From: Nitrospirota bacterium
Lineage (GTDB): Bacteria; Nitrospirota; Nitrospiria; Nitrospirales; Nitrospiraceae
Direction of reading: 5' to 3'
Assembly: GCA_018971525.1 (NCBI GenBank)
Contig: JAGXAR010000022.1
Location: forward strand, 1-56,747
Length of the DNA: 56,747 nucleotides
Below the pieces are notes generated by a model. That model saw only the letters and a list, made by a program, of their open reading frames with translations, was not told the DNA's origin and did not search any database. This document shows, one piece after another, positions 1-7,984 of this stretch. Position 1 is the stretch's first letter; the number at the start of each line of letters is the position of its first letter. The translations under genes and the position numbers were made by a program.

Positions 1-10
1 CTGGGTGCTG

Positions 11-249
11 TTGGCCTCGGGACGGACCTATCAGCCCGCCGCAGCGTGTCCCTGAGCGAACCACGGGGGAGGAGGTGTCCCTGTCATGACTGATTGCGAG
101 ACTCATGGGATGATGGCGTGACCGGTCGGACCGGCGCCGGGAGATCCTGCTAGCAGGACTGGCCGTCTGAGGCCGCGTTTCTGATGAGGACCCGGTGCGC
201 GAATGTCCATCAGGGCCCGAACCCAGAGACGGGTTCACCACGAGGCCGA
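11..249 (+). ncRNA. candidate structured RNA, family unknown
   Basis: No convincing coding sequence lies in 1-325. Instead positions 11-19 pair with 241-249 (core GGCCTCG / CGAGGCC, extended by a U-G and a U-A pair), enclosing a chain of hairpins: 63-68/79-84, 85-89/103-107, 115-125/131-138, the palindrome TCCTGCTAGCAGGA at 145-158, 161-164/171-174, 181-191/205-213 and GAACCC/GGGTTC at 219-236. Two helices need G-U wobbles that work only if the plus strand is the RNA, so plus is preferred. I see none of the signature motifs of RNase P, tmRNA, SRP RNA, 6S RNA or common riboswitches. No clear promoter or U-rich terminator is visible. Positions 250-325 hold nothing I recognise. It could also be a chance cluster of palindromes in GC-rich DNA. 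Confidence 0.35.
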
Positions 250-325
250 ATATATGTGTGCAGTCAGACCGTATCGCCATGACTCATGACCTTGCAACGA
301 AGGGGGAGTCCATATAAGCATCCTG

Positions 326-1813
326 CTAGTACTTCGCCAGCCAGCTTCCCGGTGCTCGATACACGACAGGAAGCCCTCGAAAGAGTCCCTGCGTCAAATC
401 AACGTTGTACCAGACCTCAGCCACTGTTCCCGTTCCAGCTGCCGTCACCGTGTTCCCAGCGATCAGGGCGCCGTGCACGCGAGTGGACCGTTCGAGCATG
501 ATGGAGCCAGCGGCTGATAGCACCCCATTGACGTGGATGCCTGACAGTTGCACCGGCACTCTCGCACCCAACGAGTTCGTCCCCTCCGGGGATGGACTCA
601 AGGCCGGAACGGATTTTCCACTCGCACGGGGCCGGAGCACCACATGGCCTTGGACAACCAGAAGCCCTTCGAAATAGTCCGTATCGAGTATCAGCGTGCC
701 CAGGTTGTCCAAGCGCGGGGCTTCCCCGTCGATGGTATCGATGAACACAAGTCCATGTTGACTGCCGACCTCTTGAGACTCGAGTGCATCCGCCGGGTCC
801 AATCCTTGATCCGACTCCAGTCCCCCTAGGGGATGGAGCCGTCCGAGACGATCGAGCCGATAGTAGGTACCCACTTGAAGGGCGGCCTTCTTTAGCGGCT
901 CATACTCCCATCGGTCGATCCGGACGCCAGGTGTCGGATATTGAGACGTATGAACATTCGATGGTAGAGGAGGGCTCGCTCCCTGACCGGGCGGTGGAGA
1001 CGTGATGAAGACCGTACCGCCGATCCAATAGTCGGTCCAGCGATCTTGAGCCTGCATCATCTGGTCATAGAACTGGCCTGTGACAGGGGCCGTACTGCTC
1101 TTGAGCACAAGGTCCTCAACTCGCTTGACCGAAAGATCCCCCGTCACTCGCTGATCTCCCCAATGCACCAACACCGGAGATTCACCGCCAGGCTGCAGGG
1201 TCCCGAGCGCCTGTCCGACTTGCACCGCCGCACGAACCGCGGGAATGGACACAGCCCCTAACTGAAGCTGAACCGTTCGTGCGACCGGGCGGCGATCGAC
1301 CGTCGTAGCCGTTACCTCAACCGTGCTCAGCAAGCCTGGCTGCAGGGGACCGTACACTTTCACCCTAAGAATCCGGCCGAGTCCTCTCAGGGCATTGTAG
1401 AAGCCGCCGGGAGAATCGTTTAACGTCTGACTGTCCGCTTGGTTCGCCGCATCAAGAAGGATGTCGGGACGATCGGCGGTCCCGACAAACTGCGAACGAC
1501 CGGCTACATCGAAGAACGAAGGCCCACCGGTGAGGTCTCCCTGACGTTTCACGAGCAGTTCAGCAACCGATGTCGGCGTGGTTTTCGGATCATGAAACCA
1601 ACTCATCACGAGATCCGCTCCCGCGTCGGCCAACTGTTGCGCGACCTTGTCCTCTTTCATGGCGCTGACGCCCGGTGCATCCTGACCTGCCAGGTGCAGG
1701 GATGTCATACCGGCAATCGAGAGCAGGAATACGAGCATGAGTGCTGCGAGAAGCACATGTCCCCTTTCAGGAACGTTCATAAATTCCAACGTGTGCAGTT
1801 CTCCCCTGCGCAT
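326..1813 (-). CDS. PilX-like minor pilin / type IV pilus accessory protein
   Basis: About 495 residues. The N-terminus has the short polar leader and single hydrophobic helix of PilX-type minor pilins (ERGHVLLAALMLVFLLSIAG, about residues 16-35), followed by a long extracytoplasmic part. Near the C-terminus (about 425-470) a run of short Gly/Val-rich repeats (SGIHVNGVLSAAGSIML) resembles a bactofilin-like right-handed beta-helix. The start at 1813 is preferred because AGGAG lies 7 bases upstream; a later Met at residue 12 has a poorer site. It is the last gene of a pseudopilin operon, 36 bases after the PilW-like gene. It probably primes or decorates a type IV pilus or pseudopilus. The general class is fairly certain; the exact role is not, because sequence outside the leader is not conserved in these proteins. 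Confidence 0.7.
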   Translation of the reverse strand: MRRGELHTLEFMNVPERGHVLLAALMLVFLLSIAGMTSLHLAGQDAPGVSAMKEDKVAQQLADAGADLVMSWFHDPKTTPTSVAELLVKRQGDLTGGPSFFDVAGRSQFVGTADRPDILLDAANQADSQTLNDSPGGFYNALRGLGRILRVKVYGPLQPGLLSTVEVTATTVDRRPVARTVQLQLGAVSIPAVRAAVQVGQALGTLQPGGESPVLVHWGDQRVTGDLSVKRVEDLVLKSSTAPVTGQFYDQMMQAQDRWTDYWIGGTVFITSPPPGQGASPPLPSNVHTSQYPTPGVRIDRWEYEPLKKAALQVGTYYRLDRLGRLHPLGGLESDQGLDPADALESQEVGSQHGLVFIDTIDGEAPRLDNLGTLILDTDYFEGLLVVQGHVVLRPRASGKSVPALSPSPEGTNSLGARVPVQLSGIHVNGVLSAAGSIMLERSTRVHGALIAGNTVTAAGTGTVAEVWYNVDLTQGLFRGLPVVYRAPGSWLAKY

Positions 1814-1849
1814 ATTCTCACTCCTATTCTTTGATTGCCTCAGCCGCCG

Positions 1850-2590
1850 TTAGGTCCTGAGGCTAATTTCCCGGACCGTCCGAATTCCTTGATCGGACAT
1901 CATCACCTCAACGACGACCAGCCTGATGAGCGCCAGTTGTGTCACAGCCTTACCGTTTTCATCCCAGTAGGAAAACCGCGCCTCCCTGATATCTCCGACC
2001 AGGACACTTGCGCCGCCATCGACCTGTCGCAGCAACCGGAGCACACCCTGGTCATCGCGACGGCTGTAGTAACGGACATGATTCAGAAGGGAGATGAAGG
2101 CCCCGGCTGGAATCGCCCTTGCCAGCGGCTGCGTCACCGTGAGCAGGCGCCGTTGTCCATCACGAGCCAGGGCAAGCGTCTCGCAGCGCTCAGCCCAACA
2201 GGCAACAATGGTTTTCCGGTCATCCCACCCTCGCCCGTCTTCGACCCACAGATCCGTTTGGCCGATCGCCGCCGCTGCCGTAACCGTCGTCGAGAGGCCT
2301 TGCAGATTCGCCGAAAACTCCACCACATCCTGAGCGGCGATGGTGAGAGAGCCGGACCCTGCGAGCCGCAATTCCTGCTCAAGAACTTCCAACCCAAGAC
2401 GAAGATCTTGCTGTTGCCCAACCTCATGTTGTTGCCTCATAAACTGTTTCTGGAAATAGGACAGGGCCTGAAGCGTGGCCCCCAAGACGACCAACCCAGC
2501 CGCCATGGCAAGCATCAGCTCGGTCAGGGTGGTCCCTGCCTCCATTCGTATTCGATGGCGCGTTCCTCTTGTATGTCGTCTTGTCCGCAT
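1850..2590 (-). CDS. PilW-like minor pseudopilin
   Basis: About 246 residues from the ATG at 2590, chosen over a longer upstream frame because GGAG lies 8 bases before it and the longer form would run deep into the preceding gene. A type III prepilin leader is visible: a basic N-terminus (MRTRRHTRGTRHRIRMEAG) followed by TLTELMLAMAAGLVVLGATL with the conserved Glu five residues after the presumed cleavage Gly. The rest is a globular domain of the PilW kind, with a pair of cysteines (CWAERCE) that could form a disulphide. It lies 25 bases after the PilV-like gene and is probably co-translated with it. Minor pilins of this sort initiate fibre assembly at the inner membrane. Confidence 0.75.
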   Translation of the reverse strand: MRTRRHTRGTRHRIRMEAGTTLTELMLAMAAGLVVLGATLQALSYFQKQFMRQQHEVGQQQDLRLGLEVLEQELRLAGSGSLTIAAQDVVEFSANLQGLSTTVTAAAAIGQTDLWVEDGRGWDDRKTIVACWAERCETLALARDGQRRLLTVTQPLARAIPAGAFISLLNHVRYYSRRDDQGVLRLLRQVDGGASVLVGDIREARFSYWDENGKAVTQLALIRLVVVEVMMSDQGIRTVREISLRT

Positions 2591-2615
2591 CCTGCCTGCT
2601 CCAGAAAAAGACACG

Positions 2616-3107
2616 CTACTGGCTCCCAACAAACACTGGATTGGCCCGCAGGGTGCCGACTCGTACTTCACGCTGGCCCTCGCCGGATTTGTAGATTGCG
2701 CGAGCCTCGAGCAGGACATGCCCTGAGGCCGGCAGCGAACCGGAACGGCTCGGCGTCACCGTCCAAACCAGATGGACGCCATCCTGGTCCCAACTACCGG
2801 AGTACACGCCGTCATCGGCCAGCACATCGTCCGCTGCTCCATCGTCACGCATGACAAGATCCGGGATACCATCGTGATTCAGATCATCAAGCAAGAGACG
2901 ATCCCATCGCGCAGATCGCTTGGCCTCAATCCGCGATTCCGCCATCGCCAGGGCGCGCGTCGCCAATGTCCCCGTTTGAAGAATCCGTTCTGCTGCCTGA
3001 AATGCTCCCATTGCCCCAACGAGTCCGATCATCGTGAGCGCCATAGCCACGAGCACTTCAGCAAAACTGGCTCCACTCTCTGTATTAAATAATCGATCTC
3101 GCGTCAT
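2616..3107 (-). CDS. PilV-like minor pseudopilin
   Basis: 163 residues with a prepilin leader: GASFAEVLVAMALTMIGLVG at about residues 12-31, cleavage expected after Gly12, with Glu at position +5. The start ATG overlaps the stop of the upstream FimT/GspH-like gene by four bases (ATGA), which suggests translational coupling. The remainder includes an Asp-rich stretch (DDLNHDGIPDLVMRDDG) that looks like a possible calcium-binding or repeat-type loop; this is only a visual impression. By family knowledge, PilV-type proteins join PilW, PilX and FimT in a priming complex for type IV pili. The substrate peptidase gene is present just upstream in the window (3816-4598). Confidence 0.75.
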   Translation of the reverse strand: MTRDRLFNTESGASFAEVLVAMALTMIGLVGAMGAFQAAERILQTGTLATRALAMAESRIEAKRSARWDRLLLDDLNHDGIPDLVMRDDGAADDVLADDGVYSGSWDQDGVHLVWTVTPSRSGSLPASGHVLLEARAIYKSGEGQREVRVGTLRANPVFVGSQ

Positions 3108-3553
3108 GAGACCGACACTCTTCCGGTGATGCTCACGGTGAATGTCGTTTCCCGACCTTGACTGTCTCGTACGCGAATGGTCGTAGGGGTTGCCGACCGA
3201 CCGCTGGGATGAAACAGAAGTTCAGGGCCGGCGGTTGGTTCCTCCACTACCACCCCCTTCTCCGCATACTCATAGACGTGCAGGATTCCCTCGGCATCCG
3301 CACGTTGAAGCGTGATCGTGCGGAGCTCTCGATCGAATACGACACGAAGGCGCTCGCGCCTGGCCATCGCGAGTTGTCTGGCGAACCGGAGCTCCGAAGC
3401 AATCTCTACAGTGGCGCTACGAGCCTGTACCCTTGCTGTCCATGTCTGATAACTAGGTCCGGCCAGAGCACTCACGATGCCCATGATCGCCAGTACGATG
3501 AGGAGTTCCGTCAGACTCCAGCCTTGCTCCTGTATCTGAGATTCTCTCGGCAT
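3104..3553 (-). CDS. GspH/FimT-family pseudopilin
   Basis: 149 residues from the ATG at 3553; a longer in-frame extension up to 3772 exists but lacks prepilin character, and AGAGGGGG sits just before 3553. The leader (EQGWSLTELLIVLAIMGIVS, about residues 8-27) is a classic type III prepilin signal with Gly then Glu at +5. The following helix and beta-rich domain (RFARQLAMARRERLRVVF and a C-terminal TFTVSITGRV) match the GspH/FimT family layout. It is the first gene of the four-gene pseudopilin operon; the 262 bases between it and the prepilin peptidase hold no gene and probably contain the promoter. Confidence 0.8.
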   Translation of the reverse strand: MPRESQIQEQGWSLTELLIVLAIMGIVSALAGPSYQTWTARVQARSATVEIASELRFARQLAMARRERLRVVFDRELRTITLQRADAEGILHVYEYAEKGVVVEEPTAGPELLFHPSGRSATPTTIRVRDSQGRETTFTVSITGRVSVS

Positions 3554-3815
3554 GGCCCCCTCTCGCGGACGAGTTCCCCTTAAGAGGAAGAACGTGGTCT
3601 CCAAGACCCGTGCCGACTCTCGTCCACAACTAGATGCCTGAATCCTTTGCAAGAGCGGAGGCGAAATACTTCGCGAGTTCGCATGGTTTCGCGCTATCAC
3701 GAGGAAACGGGGAGGCGGAGCTAGCCTGTGCATTGGCCAAGAAAGGGGAGAAATACTGGAGACGCCTCTCACTATTTAGATACAAGGATTCGCCGGAAGA
3801 GATACAGGGAGCGTG

Positions 3816-4598
3816 TTAGTAGCCAGGTGCGAGGAGACCTTGATACCAATCGAGAAGCGGCTGGGCAAAAAACATGGAGAGGAGGGCTCCCAACACAAGG
3901 AAGGGGCCAAAGGGTATATAGTCATCTCGCTTCATGACGCGCAGGGCGATCAAGCTGATGCCGATAACAGAACCAGTGAGCGAACCGATCATGATGGTGA
4001 GGAGCGCCGGCTTCCAGCCAAGAAAGGCACCGATCATAGCCAGCAGCTTGATGTCGCCGCCTCCCATTCCCTCCTTGCCAAAGAGATAGGGACTCAGCCA
4101 GGCCAAGAGCCAGAGGATGCCGCCTCCCATGATGAGGCCGAGCACCGAATTGATCACACCCACCGGCAGGACGGTCACTGCGCCCAGAAGCCCGACCACC
4201 ATGCCCGGCATGGTAATGACATTGGGAATCATCTTATGAGTGAGATCCGTTCCCGTCACCACGACCAACGCCGAAAACAACAGAGCATAGAGAGCGGCCG
4301 TCCAGCCGGGACCAAAGGACCATAAGATTGCGAGATAGCCAAGCGCATTGCTGACTTCGACGAGAGGATAGCGTATCGAAATTGGCGCGCGACAAGCCCG
4401 GCAACGTCCAGCAAGCCACAGGTAGCTAAGCAGAGGAATATTGTCGTAGAACTCGATCGGGTGAGCACACGAGGGGCAATGGGAACCGGGCCAGACGATC
4501 GATTCGCCTCGGGGCAGCCTGAAGATGCAGACGTTGAGAAAACTGCCGATCAGCGCGCCCAGGGTCCCGACCACAAGATAGAGAAACCATTCATGCAT
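3816..4598 (-). CDS. pilD: prepilin peptidase / N-methyltransferase (PilD, GspO)
   Basis: 260 residues, multi-spanning membrane protein. It has the N-terminal methyltransferase domain with the two zinc-binding pairs CPSC (41-44) and CRAC (66-69), and both catalytic aspartates of the aspartic peptidase: D118 in TGTDLTHKMIPN and D182 in the GxGD-type motif GMGGGDIKLL. The full-length match makes the call secure. The enzyme cleaves the leaders of type IV prepilins and N-methylates the new N-terminal residue at the inner membrane; the four pseudopilins downstream on the same strand are its likely substrates. A gap of about 260 bases separates them, so they may be transcribed separately. Confidence 0.95.
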   Translation of the reverse strand: MHEWFLYLVVGTLGALIGSFLNVCIFRLPRGESIVWPGSHCPSCAHPIEFYDNIPLLSYLWLAGRCRACRAPISIRYPLVEVSNALGYLAILWSFGPGWTAALYALLFSALVVVTGTDLTHKMIPNVITMPGMVVGLLGAVTVLPVGVINSVLGLIMGGGILWLLAWLSPYLFGKEGMGGGDIKLLAMIGAFLGWKPALLTIMIGSLTGSVIGISLIALRVMKRDDYIPFGPFLVLGALLSMFFAQPLLDWYQGLLAPGY

Positions 4599-4696
4599 AA
4601 TTGACTCAGGAACAGACGCCGGCTCGGAATACCGGAGTCACTTCGCATGCCAAATGAAACAATCTAGGCATTTTAACTAGAGCCAATCTCACACAA

Positions 4697-4726
4697 TTTA
4701 CTTCTGGCGAGAGAGTTCTCTATAAT
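4697..4726 (+). promoter_or_regulatory. predicted sigma-70 promoter for the GerE-type gene
   Basis: TTTACT at 4697-4702, an 18-base spacer and a perfect TATAAT at 4721-4726, about 95 bases before the ATG at 4820. The surrounding DNA is AT-rich compared with its neighbours. The same intergenic stretch also separates the gene from the divergent prepilin peptidase gene. Confidence 0.5.
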
Positions 4727-4819
4727 CCCCTGTCTGCTTGGCGAGGGTTTGTTCTTGCGCGTTTCTCAGTCAAGTTGAATTACACCGTAATATTCTATTC
4801 GTCAAAGGAGAACATGATA

Positions 4820-5101
4820 ATGGCACGGACTGCAAAGACGAAAGCAAAAACCAAACCTTCCCTGGCCAATCTGACCCCGCCACCCCGTAAGAAGCGGCCT
4901 GAATCCCTCACCAGCCGGGAGCAGGAGATCCTTGAACTGATTTGGGCCGGGTTCAAAAACAAGGAAATCGGCCAACGACTCAAGATCAGCGTCAAGACCG
5001 TCGAAGCGCATCGAGCCAACATGATGAAAAAAATGCGCGTGTCGAACACCGCTCAGCTGCTGAAGACGGCGATTCAAGACGGGACGATCAAGATTCGGTA
5101 G
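4820..5101 (+). CDS. stand-alone GerE/LuxR-type helix-turn-helix protein with basic tail
   Basis: 93 residues from the ATG at 4820 (AAAGGAG nine bases upstream; an ATG six bases earlier is too close to that site). Residues 1-27 are a Lys/Ala/Thr/Pro-rich basic tail (ARTAKTKAKTK, then PPPRKKRP). Residues 28-90 are a complete GerE helix-turn-helix: SLTSREQEILELIWAGFKNK, the EIGQRLKISVKTVEAHRANM recognition part and a final helix. No receiver or sensor domain is attached. It probably binds DNA constitutively or with a partner; targets are unknown. Its last 14 bases overlap the end of the convergent rlmB gene. It has its own predicted promoter. Confidence 0.85.
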   Translation: MARTAKTKAKTKPSLANLTPPPRKKRPESLTSREQEILELIWAGFKNKEIGQRLKISVKTVEAHRANMMKKMRVSNTAQLLKTAIQDGTIKIR

Positions 5102-5879
5102 GCTTCGCGGCTGGTGCCGCGACTCGGCGACGCTGGCGGACCACTTCGAACAGCGTGACGGCAGCTGCAGCTGAGACGTTCAACGACTGCACGCGGCCCT
5201 GCATCGGAATCCTGATGCGGTCGTCGCACTCCCCCAACACACCTGGACGAATGCCTTCCCCTTCTCCTCCAAACACCAGCGCAATCGGCCCGGTCATGTC
5301 GATGTCGGTATGGAGCTTTTCCGCCGACGGGTCCACGCCGTAGATCCACAGGCCCGCTTCTTTGAGATCTTGAATCAGACGAATCAGATTGCCCACGCGT
5401 CCGACGGAGATGTGATCGAGCGCCCCGGCTGATACTTTCGCCACCACCGATGTCAGGCCGACTGCACGGCGTTCCGGGATGAAGACTCCATGGACACCCG
5501 CCGCTTCAGCCGTCCGCAAGACCGCTCCTAAATTGTGGGGATCCTCGACCCCGTCGAGAAGCACGAGGAAGGGCTTCTCACCTCGTGTCTTCGCCCGATC
5601 GAGAATCTGCTCTGTCGTGTCGTAGGATTTCGCAGCGATGAGGGCAATCACGCCCTGATGGTTTCCACTCGGCACCAATCGATCGAAGGCAGGCGGAGGT
5701 TCGATGTGAACGGGGACTCGCTGCGCCTTCGCCAGCTGCGCGAGATCGGCAAATTGCCGATCGGTCCTCAGCATGAGCAGCCGCTGAAGCGGACGCGAGC
5801 CGGCGCGCAAGGCTTCGCGCACGGCGTGCAGGCCATAGATCAGTTCCGGTTGACTATCGCTTCCACCGGCTGGTGCCAT
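5088..5879 (-). CDS. rlmB: 23S rRNA 2'-O-methyltransferase RlmB (SpoU family)
   Basis: 263 residues from the ATG at 5879, chosen because GAGG lies 9 bases upstream and the sequence after it (QPELIYGLHAVREAL) matches the usual family start; a longer frame overlaps cysS. It has the N-terminal substrate-binding domain, then the SpoU/TrmH knot domain with NLGAVLRTAEAAGVHGVF, IALVFGGEGEGI and SLNVSAAAAVTLFEV (SAM-binding knot). Such enzymes methylate the ribose of G2251-equivalent in 23S rRNA. It overlaps the cysS 3' end by 26 bases, so the two are coupled; cysS followed by a TrmH-family gene is a familiar pairing. The precise rRNA site is inferred from family, and a sister TrmH methylase is the main alternative. 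Confidence 0.9.
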   Translation of the reverse strand: MAPAGGSDSQPELIYGLHAVREALRAGSRPLQRLLMLRTDRQFADLAQLAKAQRVPVHIEPPPAFDRLVPSGNHQGVIALIAAKSYDTTEQILDRAKTRGEKPFLVLLDGVEDPHNLGAVLRTAEAAGVHGVFIPERRAVGLTSVVAKVSAGALDHISVGRVGNLIRLIQDLKEAGLWIYGVDPSAEKLHTDIDMTGPIALVFGGEGEGIRPGVLGECDDRIRIPMQGRVQSLNVSAAAAVTLFEVVRQRRRVAAPAAKPTES

Positions 5880-7329
5880 CGGGCTTGTCCTCGATGACGA
5901 TGCCGTGGGACGCGAGGAACTGACGAATCTCGTCGGCCTTCTTGAAATCTTTCTGTTTCCTGGCTTCATTGCGCTCCGCGAGTTTTGAATCAATATTGGT
6001 GTCAGAAAGACTGCCTTTGACTCCAGCGCGCTCTTCATCTTGAACAGATATAATTTGGGATTCTTGAATTCTCACCGGGTTGAACCGCCAAGTGTCCAAT
6101 TGAAACAGGCCCATAACAGAACCCAATTCCCGAAATGCTGCGCGAGCCTGCTGACGCGCCTGCGTTGACAGCCCCTGTTCCACGAGCTTGTTGACATCAC
6201 TTCTCAGTTTCTGAAAGGCCGCGAGAGCCATGGGCGTATTGAGGTCGTCGTTCATCGCCTGAGTGAACTGCTCACGCACGCGACGAATGGCCTCTCCCAA
6301 CCTCTGATCCCCGGTCGATTGAGATTCGACTTCAGCGAGCCGATGAAAGAGGTCATAAAATCCGTCCAGCGCCTGCTTGGCCTCTTGAATCGCGTGATCA
6401 GAGAAGTCGAGCGGGCCGCGGTAATGGGTCGCGAGGAGAAAGTAGCGCAGCATTTCGCCGGTAATATCATCCGGCCACTCAGACTTTTCAAAGATCTCTC
6501 GGATCGTGAAGAAGTTCCCCAGGGACTTGGACATCTTCTCCTGGTTGATCTGCACGAAACCGTTGTGGACCCAGTAACGCGCAAACTCCTTGCCGGTGGC
6601 GCCGCAGGACTGGGCAATTTCATTCTCGTGATGGGGGAAAATGAGATCCATCCCCCCCCCATGAATATCGAACGTCTCACCCAAATGGCGCATCGACATG
6701 GCGGAACATTCGATGTGCCAGCCGGGACGCCCTGGGCCCCAGGGACTCTCCCAAGAGGGCTCACCTGGCTTGCTGCTCTTCCAGAGAGCGAAATCCATCG
6801 GATGGCGCTTCCGTTCATCCACATCCACCCGCGCCCCAGCCAGCAAATCCTCGAGCTTGCGTTTCGAGAGGCGGCCATAGGCCGGGTATTTATCGACCTG
6901 GAAATAGACATCGCCGGCCACTTGATAGGCGAGGCCCTTCTGAATCAATGTAGCAACCAGCTCAATGATCTCGGCCATATGCTGGGTGGCTTTCGGCTCG
7001 TTCGTCGCCCGTCGAACTCCGAGCTTCCCCATGTCCTGGTAGTAGGCCTCGATGTACTCAGCGGTGATCACGTCGCAGGATACGCCTCGTTCATTCGCCC
7101 GCTTGATGATCTTGTCATCCACGTCGGTGAAGTTCTTGACGAAGTCCACCTGGTAGCCACTGAATTCGAGATACCGCCTGATCACATCGAACACAAGCGC
7201 GCTGCGCGCATGGCCGATATGGCAGTAGTCGTAGACGGTCACGCCGCAGACATACATCCGAACGGTCTTCAGCTGGAGCGACTGGAACGGCTCCTTTTTC
7301 CCAGTGAGCGTGTTGTAGATCGAGAGCAT
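5854..7329 (-). CDS. cysS: cysteinyl-tRNA synthetase
   Basis: 491 residues. Zinc ligand Cys28, the HIGH signature at 37-40, GWHIECSAM, HHENE and the EKMSKSLGN signature are all present, so it should charge tRNA-Cys in the cytoplasm. Start ATG at 7329 gives the standard MLSIYNTL opening. Compared with the family there is a Ser/Asp/Glu-rich insertion near the C-terminus (about 425-465) before the usual Arg/Lys-rich end. Two homopolymer runs are odd: ten C (coding strand) directly before the ATG (7330-7339) and nine G inside the conserved HGGGMD motif (6652-6660). Either could vary in length by slippage. It sits 10 bases after the DedA gene. Confidence 0.97.
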   Translation of the reverse strand: MLSIYNTLTGKKEPFQSLQLKTVRMYVCGVTVYDYCHIGHARSALVFDVIRRYLEFSGYQVDFVKNFTDVDDKIIKRANERGVSCDVITAEYIEAYYQDMGKLGVRRATNEPKATQHMAEIIELVATLIQKGLAYQVAGDVYFQVDKYPAYGRLSKRKLEDLLAGARVDVDERKRHPMDFALWKSSKPGEPSWESPWGPGRPGWHIECSAMSMRHLGETFDIHGGGMDLIFPHHENEIAQSCGATGKEFARYWVHNGFVQINQEKMSKSLGNFFTIREIFEKSEWPDDITGEMLRYFLLATHYRGPLDFSDHAIQEAKQALDGFYDLFHRLAEVESQSTGDQRLGEAIRRVREQFTQAMNDDLNTPMALAAFQKLRSDVNKLVEQGLSTQARQQARAAFRELGSVMGLFQLDTWRFNPVRIQESQIISVQDEERAGVKGSLSDTNIDSKLAERNEARKQKDFKKADEIRQFLASHGIVIEDKPDGTSRWKR

Positions 7330-7339
7330 GGGGGGGGGG
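7330..7339 (-). repeat. homopolymer C10 tract in the cysS ribosome-binding region
   Basis: The minus strand carries ten consecutive C between the TAA of the DedA gene and the ATG of cysS. The nearest Shine-Dalgarno-like GGAG is inside the end of the DedA gene, about 16 bases from the ATG, so tract length directly sets the spacing. Confidence 0.9.
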
Positions 7340-7978
7340 TTACAACTCCGGCGTGATGCGGCGCCTCGGCCAATGGGACCAGACAAAGTAACCCACCGTG
7401 ATGGCAAGCACGATGCCGATTACGATATCGATTTGATGGAAATAGTCCCGCAACTGGTCCCACCGTTCACCCATCTTCACACCGATGTAGGCCAGGAGGT
7501 AGCACCAGGGCAAGGCTCCGACAAATGTGAACAGCACGAACCGCGGAAAATTCATCCGCGCAATCCCCGCCGGCAATGAAATAAACGTCCGCACCACCGG
7601 AAGCATCCGGCTGAAGAACACAGCTGCCTCGCCATATTTTGCAAACCACCGATCGGCCACGTCGAGATCGTGGTGCGAAACCAAGAAGTACGGCCCATAC
7701 CGTTCGACAAACGGCCGACCACCCCATACACCGACGTAGTAGGCCACAATCGACCCCGCGACGTTCCCAATGGCACCGGCCAACGTCACTCCGAGCATCG
7801 TGAACTGTCCCGTCGCCACGAGGTACCCGGCAAAGGGCATGATGATTTCGCTGGGCAAGGGAATGCAGGCGCTTTCAATGGCCATGGTGAGGAAAATTCC
7901 GGTGTACCCGAACATCGAGATCATCGACACGACAAACCGACTGAGCTCCGTAATAATCGCTTCGATCAGATTCCCCAC
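7340..7978 (-). CDS. DedA / SNARE-associated (VTT) family membrane protein
   Basis: 212 residues with a GTG start at 7978 (AGGAG ten bases upstream, six bases after surE). The family signature is clear: the re-entrant segment ESACIPLPSEIIMPFAGYL (about 36-54), a second helix GNVAGSIVAYYVGVWGGR, the FFSRMLPVVRTFISLPAGIARM motif with its conserved Arg and Pro-Gly, and a final membrane helix. DedA proteins act in the inner membrane; several are undecaprenyl-phosphate or phospholipid flippases, others affect proton motive force. Which applies here cannot be told from sequence alone. It lies in a surE-dedA-cysS-rlmB run on one strand. Confidence 0.92.
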   Translation of the reverse strand: MGNLIEAIITELSRFVVSMISMFGYTGIFLTMAIESACIPLPSEIIMPFAGYLVATGQFTMLGVTLAGAIGNVAGSIVAYYVGVWGGRPFVERYGPYFLVSHHDLDVADRWFAKYGEAAVFFSRMLPVVRTFISLPAGIARMNFPRFVLFTFVGALPWCYLLAYIGVKMGERWDQLRDYFHQIDIVIGIVLAITVGYFVWSHWPRRRITPEL

Positions 7979-7984
7979 ATCACC

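Noticed and set aside
1-90. Open frames at the left edge that could be the end of an upstream gene
   Set aside because: All three plus frames are open for only 17-30 codons with no recognisable sequence, and the bases fall in the hairpin cluster; not callable.
181-204. CTGATGAG followed by CGAA, reminiscent of a hammerhead ribozyme core
   Set aside because: The required GAAA after stem II and the correct stem arrangement are absent; the bases form a simple hairpin instead.
1835-2854. 339-codon plus-strand frame across the pseudopilin genes
   Set aside because: Opposite to PilW- and PilV-like genes with clear prepilin leaders; no independent support.
6319-7356. Long open frame opposite cysS on the plus strand
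   Set aside because: Antisense shadow of a highly conserved gene; no ribosome site or similarity.
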